In this document: positions 8,315-17,094 of the stretch, piece by piece
How the letters are laid out: each line of letters opens with the position of its first letter
How positions within the stretch are numbered: the stretch's first letter is position 1
Program-made: the position numbers and the translations under genes
The notes under the pieces: generated by a model
What the model was told of the DNA's origin: nothing
The model's database searches: none
The model's input: the letters and a program-made list of their open reading frames with translations, nothing else
Assembly (NCBI GenBank): GCA_021775875.1
Contig: JAJFHA010000020.1
Coordinates: 213,544 to 277,543 of the forward strand
Reading direction: 5' to 3'
Source of the DNA: Hyphomicrobiales bacterium
Lineage (GTDB): Bacteria > Pseudomonadota > Alphaproteobacteria > Rhizobiales > NORP267
Length of the DNA: 64,000 bases

Positions 8315-8933
8315 AGAAGATGAAAAAGGGTTCCTGTCGCGCTGGTCCGAGCGAAAGGTAGCAGTGCAGGAAGAGGAAGACGCTGAAGCCGAGGAAAATC
8401 TGGAGGCGTTGAAATCCGAATTCGAAGGTGCGGATTCGGAAGCCCTGGAACCGAATGTTGATCCGGTTGGCGAAGAAGTTGAATTTATTCCCGATGAAGA
8501 GGATGTTGAAGATCTTGATATAAACTCAGATTTTTCCAAATTCCTACAGGCGTCCGTGCCTCAGCATATCAAACGCATGGCATTGCAAAAATTATGGCGC
8601 ACCGACCCCGCTTTCGCAGTCGTTGACGGGCTTCTTGAATATGGCGAGGATTTTTCCGATCTGCACAAAAAGGGAGCCATCATCCAGTCTGCCTATCAGG
8701 CAGGCAAAGGCTATCTCAAACGTAAGATTGATTCCGATGAAAACGCGACGGATGGCGAGACAGAAGCTGCGGACATCGCGGATGCGCAGGCGGATGATGT
8801 GATTTCCGATGAAACCGAAACCGTTACAGACGAAACGGTTACAGACGAAACCCTTGCGGACCCGGATGAAGATATTGCGACCGACGACGCGGAAGCAGAA
8901 ACGGATGATATAGGCGATGGCGATCTGGTTTAG
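8304..8933 (+). CDS. DUF3306 family protein with acidic repeat tail
   Basis: A 209-residue cytoplasmic protein with the DUF3306 features GFLSRWSERK at the start and a central DFSKFLQASVPQHIKRMALQ-KLWRTDP block (about residues 85-115). The start at ATG 8304 overlaps the DUF3305 stop. The last 55 residues are almost entirely Asp, Glu, Thr and Ala, with a short tandem TVTDE repeat also visible at DNA level around 8818-8850. The acidic tail suggests a binding or chaperone-like surface. It is a conserved companion of formate dehydrogenase; the mechanism is not known. Confidence 0.85.
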   Translation: MTSKEDEKGFLSRWSERKVAVQEEEDAEAEENLEALKSEFEGADSEALEPNVDPVGEEVEFIPDEEDVEDLDINSDFSKFLQASVPQHIKRMALQKLWRTDPAFAVVDGLLEYGEDFSDLHKKGAIIQSAYQAGKGYLKRKIDSDENATDGETEAADIADAQADDVISDETETVTDETVTDETLADPDEDIATDDAEAETDDIGDGDLV

Positions 8934-10128
8934 GATTGTTGCATTTCTATTGATACTCGCCGGGTTTGCGCCCGCCTATTCCCAATCAGTGATAGAGCGA
9001 ACGCCCACTGAGCTATTGTTGGCGGCGGTTACTGAAGACCGCGCCGATATTGTCAGGTTCCTGCTGCGCGACGGCACTGATCCTGATGCAATCTGGCCGG
9101 AGACGGGGGCCGGTGAAACGGCGTTGCTTCGCGCTGCCGGTCTTGGCAATCTGGCCTCTCTTTCCATGTTGCTGCAATTGGGCGCTGACCCGGATCAGGC
9201 TAACCGTGAAGGTTGGACCGCATTGATGGAGGCCGTCGACAAGACCCGGCTGGAAATTGTTGAAGCTTTGATCGGGGCAGGGGCCGGACTGGAGGAGATG
9301 GAAGCTCGTGACGGCAAAACTGCTCTAATGGTGGCGGCGCGTGGTGACGATGCGTCACTGATAGCGATGCTATTGGACGCCGGAGCTGCATTAAGTGCGG
9401 GTGCCGCCGGCAGTGGGCTGACCGCACTTCATTATGCGCTCCAAAGCCGCCGGGACAATGTAGCTGACGGGCCGCGCGAAGCAGCAATTGCAATCATAAC
9501 CGAATTGCTGGCGGCGGGAGCCGATGCCGGGCAAGCTGCGGATGATGGCTGGACACCGCTTATGTCGGCGGTATCGAGCGACAAATCCGACCGTGTGCGC
9601 CTGGTGCTGGATGCCGGTGCGGATATCTATCCTCAAGACGAGAAAGGGCGGACAGCCCTCACGGTTGCAGCGTCGCGCGGCCAAATTGATTTGGTGACTT
9701 TGCTCTTAGACCGAGGTGCTGCATCACACGAAAATGAACCGGACCGCCAGACCGTGGATGGCGAGGTTGCGGCCGGTGTCGCCTCCGAAAATCTCGAAAT
9801 CGTGCAAATTCTCGTTGAAGCCGGGTTGCCGATACAAGCTGAAAACCGGTCTGGGCGTCACCCGCTTACATTGGCTGCTGGCAGCGGATTCGACGAAATT
9901 GTGAGCTACCTTCTAGCAAAAGATTTTCCGCCGGATTTGCGCAATTCTTCCGATGGATCAACGGCCATCATGTGGGCTGCGAATGCTGGTCATAAGGAAA
10001 TCGTCCAGGCCCTGCTTGATGCAGGTGCAGACCCGCTGCTGAAAGGAATTGACGGCTGGACGGCGCTTGAAGCAGCCGAAATGGCAGGTCACGACGACAT
10101 CGCCGTTTTGCTCAAAGATGGTGCTTGA
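8917..10128 (+). CDS. Exported ankyrin-repeat protein
   Basis: A 403-residue protein with a signal peptide (residues 1 to about 22, ending AYSQS) followed by roughly ten ankyrin repeats throughout (recurring GxTALMxA and VxxLLxAGAD patterns). The start overlaps the DUF3306 stop by 17 bases, so expression is probably coupled. No enzymatic domain is fused. It should be a periplasmic protein-binding scaffold; its partner could be an exported dehydrogenase subunit or cytochrome, inferred only from co-transcription. The fold assignment is secure; the role is not. Confidence 0.85.
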   Translation: MAIWFRIVAFLLILAGFAPAYSQSVIERTPTELLLAAVTEDRADIVRFLLRDGTDPDAIWPETGAGETALLRAAGLGNLASLSMLLQLGADPDQANREGWTALMEAVDKTRLEIVEALIGAGAGLEEMEARDGKTALMVAARGDDASLIAMLLDAGAALSAGAAGSGLTALHYALQSRRDNVADGPREAAIAIITELLAAGADAGQAADDGWTPLMSAVSSDKSDRVRLVLDAGADIYPQDEKGRTALTVAASRGQIDLVTLLLDRGAASHENEPDRQTVDGEVAAGVASENLEIVQILVEAGLPIQAENRSGRHPLTLAAGSGFDEIVSYLLAKDFPPDLRNSSDGSTAIMWAANAGHKEIVQALLDAGADPLLKGIDGWTALEAAEMAGHDDIAVLLKDGA

Positions 10129-10130
10129 AC

Positions 10131-10427
10131 CTATTTCTTTGAAGGCTCACTCAGGCTTTCATCGGCCAGATGCTGGCGCAACATTTCCTTGAAATGCCCG
10201 GTCATGGTTTCCACATATTCTTCGTGGTTCTCCACCTTCATCACTGCATTTCCCACATAGGCGCTGTAACGGGTGGAGGCGTATAGAAACACCATATGGA
10301 GCTGGGTCGCTTCAATTTTCTGGTTCTCACGGTTTGCCAGATCAATGAATTTATCAGCAACCCGCAAAAACCCGGTTGTATCGAGATTGCCGTCCTTGCG
10401 GGCGGCGAGACGTTCCTTGCGATTCAT
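10131..10427 (-). CDS. Small helical protein, DUF3144-like
   Basis: A 98-residue protein on the minus strand with AAGGAACAA just before its ATG. The core FLRVADKFIDLANRENQK and FLYASTRYSAYV resembles DUF3144 proteins, which are short, all-helical and of unknown function. It lies tail to tail with the ankyrin gene, two bases apart. No signal peptide or metal motif is seen. The family call is made from memory of the pattern and is moderate in strength. Confidence 0.6.
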   Translation of the reverse strand: MNRKERLAARKDGNLDTTGFLRVADKFIDLANRENQKIEATQLHMVFLYASTRYSAYVGNAVMKVENHEEYVETMTGHFKEMLRQHLADESLSEPSKK

Positions 10428-10585
10428 GTTTGTTCCTTAGCTTGGTTTTGGTAACTTTAGCAGAGCCGCCTTCGGCGTGTCTATCAGTAGGCGTAGGTCG
10501 GTTTACGCATAATCATCGCGAGAATTGATTAAACCCTCATGGTCCGGTTAAAAGACGTAGAGATTATCCCTGTTGGAATATTGTC

Positions 10586-11536
10586 ATGAATGAAACAACT
10601 GCGACGGTTGTAGTCGCTGCGCTTTATAAATTTACCGGGTTTCCCGATCCGGCCTCCTTGTGCGATCCGCTTTTGGCGGAGTGCAAAAAGGTGGGCGCTC
10701 GCGGTACGCTCCTCATCGCCCCTGAAGGGATCAACGGCACCATCGCTGGCAGCAGGGCTGCGATTGATCAGGTTTTGCAAGCAATCCGTGCGCTGCCCGG
10801 TTGCGCTGATATAGAGCATAAAGAATCCTGGGCGGACGAAAACCCGTTTTTCCGAATGAAAGTCCGCCTCAAGAAAGAAATCGTTACTCTTGGAGTTGAT
10901 GATGTTGATCCGGTCAATAATGTCGGCACATATGTTGATCCAGTTGACTGGAATGCTTTGATCTCCGACCCTGAGACAATCCTGATCGACACCCGCAACG
11001 ATTATGAAGTTGAAATCGGAACCTTCAAAGGTGCGACTAATCCGGAAACCGGGTCGTTCCGCGAACTTCCCGAATGGGTGGATGGCTTCAAGGATCTGCG
11101 TCAAAATCGCAAGGTCGCGATGTTTTGTACAGGCGGCATCCGGTGCGAGAAATCAACCGCGCTGATGAAAGCCCGTGGCTTTGAAGAAGTCTATCATTTG
11201 CGAGGCGGTATTCTTAAATATCTGGAAGAAGTACCCGAAGAGGAAAGTCTTTGGGAAGGTGAATGTTTCGTCTTTGATCAGCGCGTATCGGTCGGCCATG
11301 GCCTTGTTCCCGGTCCTTATAAACAATGTTACGCCTGCCGCCGCCCGCTGGATCAGGCGGCAATGAAGTCAGAACTGTATGTCGAAGGGGTAAGTTGCGC
11401 GGCTTGCTTTGATGAAAAATCGAACAGCCAGAAAAAGCGATATGCCTCCCGCCAGCTCCAGATGAAATTGGCCAGAAAGCGCGGCGAAACCCATATCGGC
11501 GCAGGCTCGGAAAAGCGGCAGCGTGAGGCGTCATGA
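10586..11536 (+). CDS. trhO: tRNA uridine(34) hydroxylase (rhodanese-domain protein)
   Basis: The 316-residue protein has the full TrhO (YceA, UPF0176) layout: an N-terminal acylphosphatase-like domain with LIAPEGINGT, a rhodanese domain with the active-site loop CTGGIRCEKS, and a C-terminal cysteine-rich region (CYACRRPL, CAACFDEK). The family hydroxylates U34 of certain tRNAs to 5-hydroxyuridine using prephenate-independent, oxygen-dependent chemistry in the cytoplasm. The stop overlaps the GST start (ATGA), so the two are co-expressed. No sign of damage. Confidence 0.92.
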   Translation: MNETTATVVVAALYKFTGFPDPASLCDPLLAECKKVGARGTLLIAPEGINGTIAGSRAAIDQVLQAIRALPGCADIEHKESWADENPFFRMKVRLKKEIVTLGVDDVDPVNNVGTYVDPVDWNALISDPETILIDTRNDYEVEIGTFKGATNPETGSFRELPEWVDGFKDLRQNRKVAMFCTGGIRCEKSTALMKARGFEEVYHLRGGILKYLEEVPEEESLWEGECFVFDQRVSVGHGLVPGPYKQCYACRRPLDQAAMKSELYVEGVSCAACFDEKSNSQKKRYASRQLQMKLARKRGETHIGAGSEKRQREAS

Positions 11537-12186
11537 CCAATTTGCCGTTGCTTTGGTCGTTCCGCCGCTGTCCTTATGCAATGCGGGCGCGGATGGGAAT
11601 TTCTTCCAGCGGCATAAAAATCCGTCTGCGCGAAATTCTGCTGCGCGACAAACCAGATGAATTTCTGGCGGTATCATCCAAAGCAACCGTGCCGGTTCTG
11701 GACGCAGGCGATGGAACAGTGATCGAAGAAAGTCTCGACATCATGTTGTGGGTGCTTGGTCAGGCCGACCCGCAGAAACTTCTAGCCCCTGAAACCGGTT
11801 CCCGCCAGGACATGCTGGATTTGATCGAGCGGTGCGAACAGGATTTCAAACCGCATCTGGATATTTTTAAATATTCCACCCGCCACAAGGGTACAGACCC
11901 AATAGCGGCCCGCGATCAGGCGCTGGTGTTTCTTCGAGATTTGGAGCGGCAATTAGCGGCGACAAATTTCCTGTTCGGGATATCACTTTCCCTTCCCGAT
12001 ATTGCGATTTTTCCGTTTGTGCGCCAGTTTGCCGGGGTGGACCCGAAATGGTTCACTTCGCTTGAATTACCTCACCTGCAAACCTGGCTTCAAGAGCTGG
12101 TGACGTCGCCGCTTTTTACCGGGATCATGGAAAAGCATCAGCCTTGGTTGGTATCCGGCGACGAAATACTGATGAACGCAGCTTGA
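11533..12186 (+). CDS. Glutathione S-transferase family protein
   Basis: A 217-residue protein with an N-terminal thioredoxin-like domain. It starts LLWSFRRCPYAMRARMG, where the CPYA motif supplies a candidate catalytic Cys as in omega/beta-like GSTs, and contains the cis-Pro segment ATVPVL. A helical C-terminal domain follows. It is translationally coupled to trhO. Likely a cytoplasmic glutathione-dependent thiol transferase or reductase; the substrate is unknown. Confidence 0.85.
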   Translation: MTNLPLLWSFRRCPYAMRARMGISSSGIKIRLREILLRDKPDEFLAVSSKATVPVLDAGDGTVIEESLDIMLWVLGQADPQKLLAPETGSRQDMLDLIERCEQDFKPHLDIFKYSTRHKGTDPIAARDQALVFLRDLERQLAATNFLFGISLSLPDIAIFPFVRQFAGVDPKWFTSLELPHLQTWLQELVTSPLFTGIMEKHQPWLVSGDEILMNAA

Positions 12187-12217
12187 CGCATCCGCATTGC
12201 TCATCTTTGATATCGTC

Positions 12218-13339
12218 ATGAAGCTGAATTTAAGATTGGTTTTCGCTCTGCTGGTCTCGACAGTGACCGCAACCGCCTCCGGACCGCTATTTGCGCAGGC
12301 CGATTGTTCTTATGCAGATGGCGTCTGTAATATGCGGGCGTCGGTCTTTGTGATTTCCACGGACTATTTCCCATTTGGCAGCGCGGTTCGCATCGGTCCA
12401 TCCCTGCTGGTGACCAACCGCCATTTAGTAGTTGATCTGGAGACAATCGAAATCACGCTTGGCGATGGCCGCAAAGTTACCGGCAACATCGTTCCAACTT
12501 CATATCCTGGTGACCTTGTCCTGATCGAAGCCGATCTCGGAGATGGCCCCGTAGCGACAATTGACACCGATAGCGATCAGGGCCCGTACCAGACTGTCGG
12601 CGCGGAACTGGCCACCAACCAAGTAAGAGTTTACCCTGCTGGCATGCGGCTGGTGCAAGGGCAAGGCACCGGCGTGCGCCTGCATCATCAGGCTTTCTCC
12701 CAGCCAGGAAATAGCGGCGGCGCACTGGTTGATCATGAAGGTGAACTTGTGGCGATTGTAGCGTCAGGCGGGCAGGGGATGAATGAGGCGGTGCCGGCAA
12801 CTGAATTGGTGCGGCTGCAATCTATGAGCGGCCCGGAATATAGTGACCAAAGTCGGCGAATCGGACTGGCATATCGGGGTTGCGACCAGATGGTGGATGA
12901 AGCGAGGGGGATACGCGGCACCATGTCTCTCGAAGTGCAGGCCGATCTGCAACAGGCTTGTCTTGCGACAGGTAATCGGCAGATGATTGATTTTGCAGCC
13001 ACTGAGGCAGGCCGTCACGGCGCTTATGAATTATCCGTTGAATTATTTGAAATGGCGCTGGAAATGGACCCCGATGCCGTCAAGACAAGGTTGTCTTACC
13101 TTGTCACCCTGCATTTGTTATCTCGATACAGGCAAGAGGTTCCGATTATCAGGGCATTATTACCGTTGATCCCGGAAGACCCCCAGTTGCAGCGATTTGC
13201 TATCCAGGCTGGAAAATGGGGCGGCGATCCAGAACTCGCCACGTTGGGCGTGGAATTGGTCAGAGCACACAATCCGCAAATGGCGGAAGCGGCACAACGG
13301 TTTCTTGATGCCGATATTCCGGCGCCACCGTCTCGCTAG
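12218..13339 (+). CDS. Exported trypsin-like serine protease with C-terminal helical repeats
   Basis: A 373-residue protein from ATG 12218. The signal peptide covers about residues 1-27 (ending LFAQA-DC). The S1 triad is visible as His in TNRHLVVD, Asp in YPGDLVLIEAD and Ser in QPGNSGGALVD. The last 130 residues look like tetratricopeptide-type helices (HGAYELSVELFEMALEMDPD) instead of a PDZ domain. It differs from the DegP-like protease at 1634 in lacking PDZ. It should be periplasmic. It follows GST by about 30 bases; its target is unknown. Confidence 0.8.
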   Translation: MKLNLRLVFALLVSTVTATASGPLFAQADCSYADGVCNMRASVFVISTDYFPFGSAVRIGPSLLVTNRHLVVDLETIEITLGDGRKVTGNIVPTSYPGDLVLIEADLGDGPVATIDTDSDQGPYQTVGAELATNQVRVYPAGMRLVQGQGTGVRLHHQAFSQPGNSGGALVDHEGELVAIVASGGQGMNEAVPATELVRLQSMSGPEYSDQSRRIGLAYRGCDQMVDEARGIRGTMSLEVQADLQQACLATGNRQMIDFAATEAGRHGAYELSVELFEMALEMDPDAVKTRLSYLVTLHLLSRYRQEVPIIRALLPLIPEDPQLQRFAIQAGKWGGDPELATLGVELVRAHNPQMAEAAQRFLDADIPAPPSR

Positions 13340-13379
13340 ACGCAATGAAGTGTCAGCAATGGATTGATTTGAGGGTCAG

Positions 13380-14699
13380 CTATCTAAGCGGTGGGTTCGG
13401 CCCGACCAAAGCCGGGTTTGGCAGCCAACCATACCGGATCTTGTCAGCACTTTGACGTGCTAACGGGCGGGCAAGCGCAATAATCGCAGATTTGATATCG
13501 CTCGTTGACCAGGTTGGGTTGGCGGCGGCGAAACGTGCCGCAAGAGCGGCAATGCGCGGAACGGCGTAGCTGGCACCGGAAGCCCTGACCGAAGCACCGC
13601 GATGATCCATCGTATCGATCTGTTCTGCCGGGACCGCTATATCCACCGAAATAGCGCCCCAATTAGACTCGACAGATAACCTTCCAAATTCATCAACCGA
13701 CGTCACCACAAGCAGGTTTTCAGTATCGAACGACGCCGGGAAAACCGGCTCAGCGTCGATATCGCGCCCGTTATTTCCTGCTGATACAACAACAAGCAAT
13801 TCTGGATGGGCGGCAAGTGCGGTGGCGAAGGCACGCCAGTCTGCTTCACGATAACCTCCGAGTGGCATGGCGATAATCCGAGCCGGGCCTTCAGAAATGT
13901 CCTCGATCAGATCACCAAAAGCATTGAAATCGCGACCCGGATGGCGATAGGGGACCAACCGCACATCAGGAGCTTCCGACAGAATAATGGTGGCAACGCT
14001 GGTGCCATGGCGGCGTGGCATCAACAGGGATGCGCCCGGGTCGCCATCAAACGGGCGATCATCATCATCGAACATATCCCAGCCAAGTATCGTGCCGGCA
14101 TTATCGCGTGCCAACCTGGAAGAAATATGTGGCAACAGATAATTGACGCCGGTATCAATATGAGCAACCGCGACGCCGCCCGGGTCGCTGCCAACAGGGA
14201 CTGGTGGGTTGAGAAGTTCGCTTGTATCAATCACCGGTGGCTCGCCGCTCAAATGAACCAATTCACCGGGCAACCCGTCTTCGTCAAAAATCACCGCCCG
14301 CATTAATTCCAGGGTGCAATCCGGTCCGGCTTGAATCAGGAACGAGAATTGCACCACCTGGTTGCCGACCGTGATTCCTTCAAAGCGGGTGCGTTGAAAC
14401 GAGCCGCCGGGCTGGCGTAGCGACATCCGGATTTGAAACGATTCATTGCGGATATCCGCCGTAAGGGAATTTGCCGTCTCAGCTATGTTGTCAATATTTT
14501 CCGGCGCGACACTGAAATCGCGGACGAGCGTTTCAAGGCTGGTCTGATTGCTTTGAGCGGTCGTGCATACAGCTTTTATATTCTCAATCGCGGATGCCGG
14601 AATAAGCAGGTCTGCTTCCTGTGATAGGGCAGGGCCTGCGAGAAGGCAGACCCCAAGAAGCAGGCCGAATTTTTTGCGGTTTTTCAGGTTGTTGCGCAA
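13380..14699 (-). CDS. Secreted subtilisin-like (S8) serine protease in the tungstate transporter operon
   Basis: A 439-residue protein with a signal peptide (1 to about 27, ending ALSQEA). The S8 catalytic residues are Asp in VAHIDTGVN, His in RRHGTSVA and Ser in RASGASYAVP, with the oxyanion Asn in VVSAGNNGR. Around 140 residues precede the catalytic domain and could act as a propeptide or an inhibitory domain. The gene starts three bases after the tupA stop, so it is almost surely co-transcribed with tupBCA. No link between S8 proteases and tungstate uptake is known to me. Confidence 0.88.
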   Translation of the reverse strand: MRNNLKNRKKFGLLLGVCLLAGPALSQEADLLIPASAIENIKAVCTTAQSNQTSLETLVRDFSVAPENIDNIAETANSLTADIRNESFQIRMSLRQPGGSFQRTRFEGITVGNQVVQFSFLIQAGPDCTLELMRAVIFDEDGLPGELVHLSGEPPVIDTSELLNPPVPVGSDPGGVAVAHIDTGVNYLLPHISSRLARDNAGTILGWDMFDDDDRPFDGDPGASLLMPRRHGTSVATIILSEAPDVRLVPYRHPGRDFNAFGDLIEDISEGPARIIAMPLGGYREADWRAFATALAAHPELLVVVSAGNNGRDIDAEPVFPASFDTENLLVVTSVDEFGRLSVESNWGAISVDIAVPAEQIDTMDHRGASVRASGASYAVPRIAALAARFAAANPTWSTSDIKSAIIALARPLARQSADKIRYGWLPNPALVGPNPPLR

Positions 14700-14702
14700 C
14701 GG

Positions 14703-15545
14703 TCAGGATTGCCCGTTATCTTCCCCGGCATTGGGCTGGAATAATTGCTCGCCCTGAAGGCGGTAACCACCAATAACCTGCTGGCCTTGTTCGCTTGTCA
14801 TCCAATCGGCAAATGTCCGGGCGCCTTCGGCATTGATATGCGGGTGGCGTTCAGTATTGATCAGCAAAATCGAATATTGGTTGTGAAGCGGGGGGTCGTC
14901 TTCAAACAGCAATTCAAGCTCTTGTTTGTTGGAAAAATTGATCCATGTACCCCGGTCGGTAAGGGTATAGCTATTGGAAGCGGCTGCCATGTTGAGGGTA
15001 GCGCCCATGCCCGAACCGGTTGAGCGGTACCAGTCGGATTCAATATTTTCGGCGTCAATATCGGCAAGCGCCCAGAGCGAAATTTCTTTTTTGTGGGTGC
15101 CGCTATCGTCGCCCCGGCTGGAAAAAAGAGATTGGCTGGAAGCGATCAGAGACAGCGCTTCGGTAACCTTGGTCACACTCCGAATGCCAGCAGGGTCATC
15201 TGCCGGGCCCACCAGAATAAAATCATTATACATGACCTCGATCCGCTCAGTGCCGTGACCAGCCTCAATAAACGCCAATTCCGCTTGCTTGGCATGGACC
15301 AGAACAACGTCGACATCGCCATTTTCGCCGAGTTTCAGAGCTTGCCCGGTACCGACAACCACAAGCCGAACTTCAAGGCCGGTATCTTCAAGTAGTTGAG
15401 GTAAAAGCATGTTCGCTAACCCGGAATTTTCAAACGAAGTGGTCACAGCGATTGTAATGGTTGAAGACTGCGCGTGAGCCGCCTGGGACATGGCCATCAG
15501 GAGAGCAACAGCAAGCATGAACAAAATTTTTCTCAGAAAATTCAT
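14703..15545 (-). CDS. tupA: Tungstate ABC transporter, periplasmic binding protein
   Basis: A 280-residue exported binding protein. The signal peptide ends near SQAAHAQS, and the mature protein opens with the TupA-type oxyanion motif VTTSFENSGLANMLLP. Conserved features include LVVVGTGQALKLGENGDVDV and VHAKQAELAFI, which set TupA apart from the molybdate protein ModA. It delivers tungstate to TupBC. Its start overlaps the tupC stop by four bases. Tungstate import fits a tungsten-dependent formate dehydrogenase encoded alongside. Confidence 0.92.
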   Translation of the reverse strand: MNFLRKILFMLAVALLMAMSQAAHAQSSTITIAVTTSFENSGLANMLLPQLLEDTGLEVRLVVVGTGQALKLGENGDVDVVLVHAKQAELAFIEAGHGTERIEVMYNDFILVGPADDPAGIRSVTKVTEALSLIASSQSLFSSRGDDSGTHKKEISLWALADIDAENIESDWYRSTGSGMGATLNMAAASNSYTLTDRGTWINFSNKQELELLFEDDPPLHNQYSILLINTERHPHINAEGARTFADWMTSEQGQQVIGGYRLQGEQLFQPNAGEDNGQS

Positions 15546-16261
15546 GGCAACAAGTCTCCTTTAACAAACGCGGATGCTTCTCTCGATGTTGGTTTGTTCA
15601 ATATCTTCTCGGCCGGACCAGCTTCGATAATATGGCCATCATAGAGAAATACAATTTCATCCGCCAATCGTTTTACCTGCGACATGTCATGTGAGGTCAT
15701 GATGATTTTTGTGCCGGACTCGTGAGTTTCCCGGATCAACGCTTCCACTTGGCCAAGACTGCGCGGGTCCAGATTGGCTGTCGGCTCATCAAGGAATAAA
15801 ACTTCCGGGCGCATCGCGCGGGCGCGCGCCAAAGCCAGCTTTTGCTGTTCGCCGCCAGATAATACCTTGGCCGGTCTGTCACCAATCGCTGCAAGTCCGG
15901 AATGGTCTAAAGCATCAGCAACCCGGTCTGCTATTTCACCTGCCGTAAACATGCCGCTTATGCGAAGTGGGTAAGCAATATTTTCGCACACGGATCGGCG
16001 CAACAGGACAGGTTTTTGAAACACAAGAGCCTGATGCCGGGGTGCATGGGCCGCATCGCTACCCTGCCAGGTGAGAACGCCTTTATCCGGTTTGATCAAG
16101 CCGTGGCAAAGCCGCAACAAAAGACTTTTCCCAGCGCCATTGGGACCGATGATGAGGGTCAGCGGCCCCTTGTCGAAATCAATATTGATATCCTGGAGAA
16201 GGTGGTCGCCACCCGCATGCACGCTTATACCAGATAGATTCAAGGGCAGGATTTTGCTCAC
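15542..16261 (-). CDS. tupC: Tungstate ABC transporter, ATP-binding subunit
   Basis: A 239-residue cytoplasmic ATPase with Walker A IIGPNGAGKS, Q-loop LVFQKPVLL, signature LSGGEQQKLALARA, Walker B VLFLDEPTANLDP and switch His TSHDMSQ. It lies between and overlaps both tupB and tupA by four bases each. It powers tungstate uptake. Complete and of normal length. Confidence 0.93.
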   Translation of the reverse strand: MSKILPLNLSGISVHAGGDHLLQDINIDFDKGPLTLIIGPNGAGKSLLLRLCHGLIKPDKGVLTWQGSDAAHAPRHQALVFQKPVLLRRSVCENIAYPLRISGMFTAGEIADRVADALDHSGLAAIGDRPAKVLSGGEQQKLALARARAMRPEVLFLDEPTANLDPRSLGQVEALIRETHESGTKIIMTSHDMSQVKRLADEIVFLYDGHIIEAGPAEKILNKPTSREASAFVKGDLLP

Positions 16262-16977
16262 AATATTTGACCCTGTGCAGTCTGGCGCCCAACCACATGG
16301 CCAACAGACAGGGTTAGTATGTTGATCACCACGGCGATCCCAACAAGGACGATGCCAAGACCAAGGGCCAGGCCGAGATTTCCCTTGCTGGTTTCCAGCG
16401 CGATGGCTGTGGTTAATACGCGCGTGGCATGATCGATATTGCCGCCGACAATCATCACCGCCCCGACTTCAGCAATTGCCCTCCCGAACCCCGCCAGAAT
16501 ACCGGTCATCATTGACAATCGACCCTCCCACAGAAGCGTCTTCATGATCTGCCATGGTTTGGCGTCAAAGGAATGCAGCAGGTCGCGATATTCCACCCAG
16601 AGATCTGAGATGGCCTGGCGGGTCAGGGACGCCACAATCGGTGTGATCAGCATTGTCTGGGCAATGATCATCGCTGTTGGGGTAAACAATAATCCGAGCA
16701 CCCCTAACGGGCCGGAGCGCGACAACAGCAAATAGACTATCAATCCGACCACAACGGGCGGCAGCCCCATAAAGGCATTTATCAGCACAATCAGGACCGG
16801 CCTGCCGGGAAATTTCAATACAGCCAGCAGCGCTCCAAGCGGCAATCCGATCAGGGCGCTGAAAAATACCGCGGTTAAGGAGACGCGCAGAGATAGCAGC
16901 ACAATTTCAAAGAGGCTGGCGTCAAACGTCAGCAGCAAATGCAATGCTTCGCTAAACCCGTCCAGAATGCTGATCAT
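16258..16977 (-). CDS. tupB: Tungstate ABC transporter, permease
   Basis: A 239-residue inner-membrane permease beginning MISILDGFSEALHLLL at ATG 16977; longer readings add a hydrophilic stretch across the divergent promoter. About five to six transmembrane helices are visible, with a BPD_transp_1 type EAA loop near AEVGAVMIVGGN. It is the first gene of the tupB-tupC-tupA-protease operon. The palindrome at 17038-17049 lies upstream and is a candidate control site. Confidence 0.92.
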   Translation of the reverse strand: MISILDGFSEALHLLLTFDASLFEIVLLSLRVSLTAVFFSALIGLPLGALLAVLKFPGRPVLIVLINAFMGLPPVVVGLIVYLLLSRSGPLGVLGLLFTPTAMIIAQTMLITPIVASLTRQAISDLWVEYRDLLHSFDAKPWQIMKTLLWEGRLSMMTGILAGFGRAIAEVGAVMIVGGNIDHATRVLTTAIALETSKGNLGLALGLGIVLVGIAVVINILTLSVGHVVGRQTAQGQIL

Positions 16978-17016
16978 AAACCATGCGCTTTGGATTGTTG
17001 AAAACCGGAATATAAC

Positions 17017-17030
17017 CCGCTCTCTAGCGG
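17017..17030. repeat. Hairpin upstream of tupB
   Basis: CCGCT-CTCT-AGCGG, a 5-base-pair stem with a tetraloop, lies 40 bases upstream of the tupB start in the divergent gap. It is far too small to be a molybdenum/tungsten cofactor riboswitch. Confidence 0.3.
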
Positions 17031-17037
17031 ATTGATA

Positions 17038-17049
17038 TTGCAATTGCAA
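17038..17049. promoter_or_regulatory. 12-base perfect palindrome between tupB and the DUF971 gene
   Basis: TTGCAATTGCAA is fully palindromic and sits about midway in the 117-base divergent gap, so it could be bound by a dimeric regulator controlling one or both genes. The sequence does not match the ModE box known from E. coli. No regulator gene lies next to it. Confidence 0.4.
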
Positions 17050-17094
17050 AATGGATTGGGCAATTTCTCTCCAACCCGCGCAAGGAATGAAACC

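Noticed and set aside
17017-17049. Molybdenum/tungsten cofactor riboswitch upstream of tupB
   Set aside because: The gap is only 117 bases and shows two small symmetric elements, not the multi-stem fold of that riboswitch.
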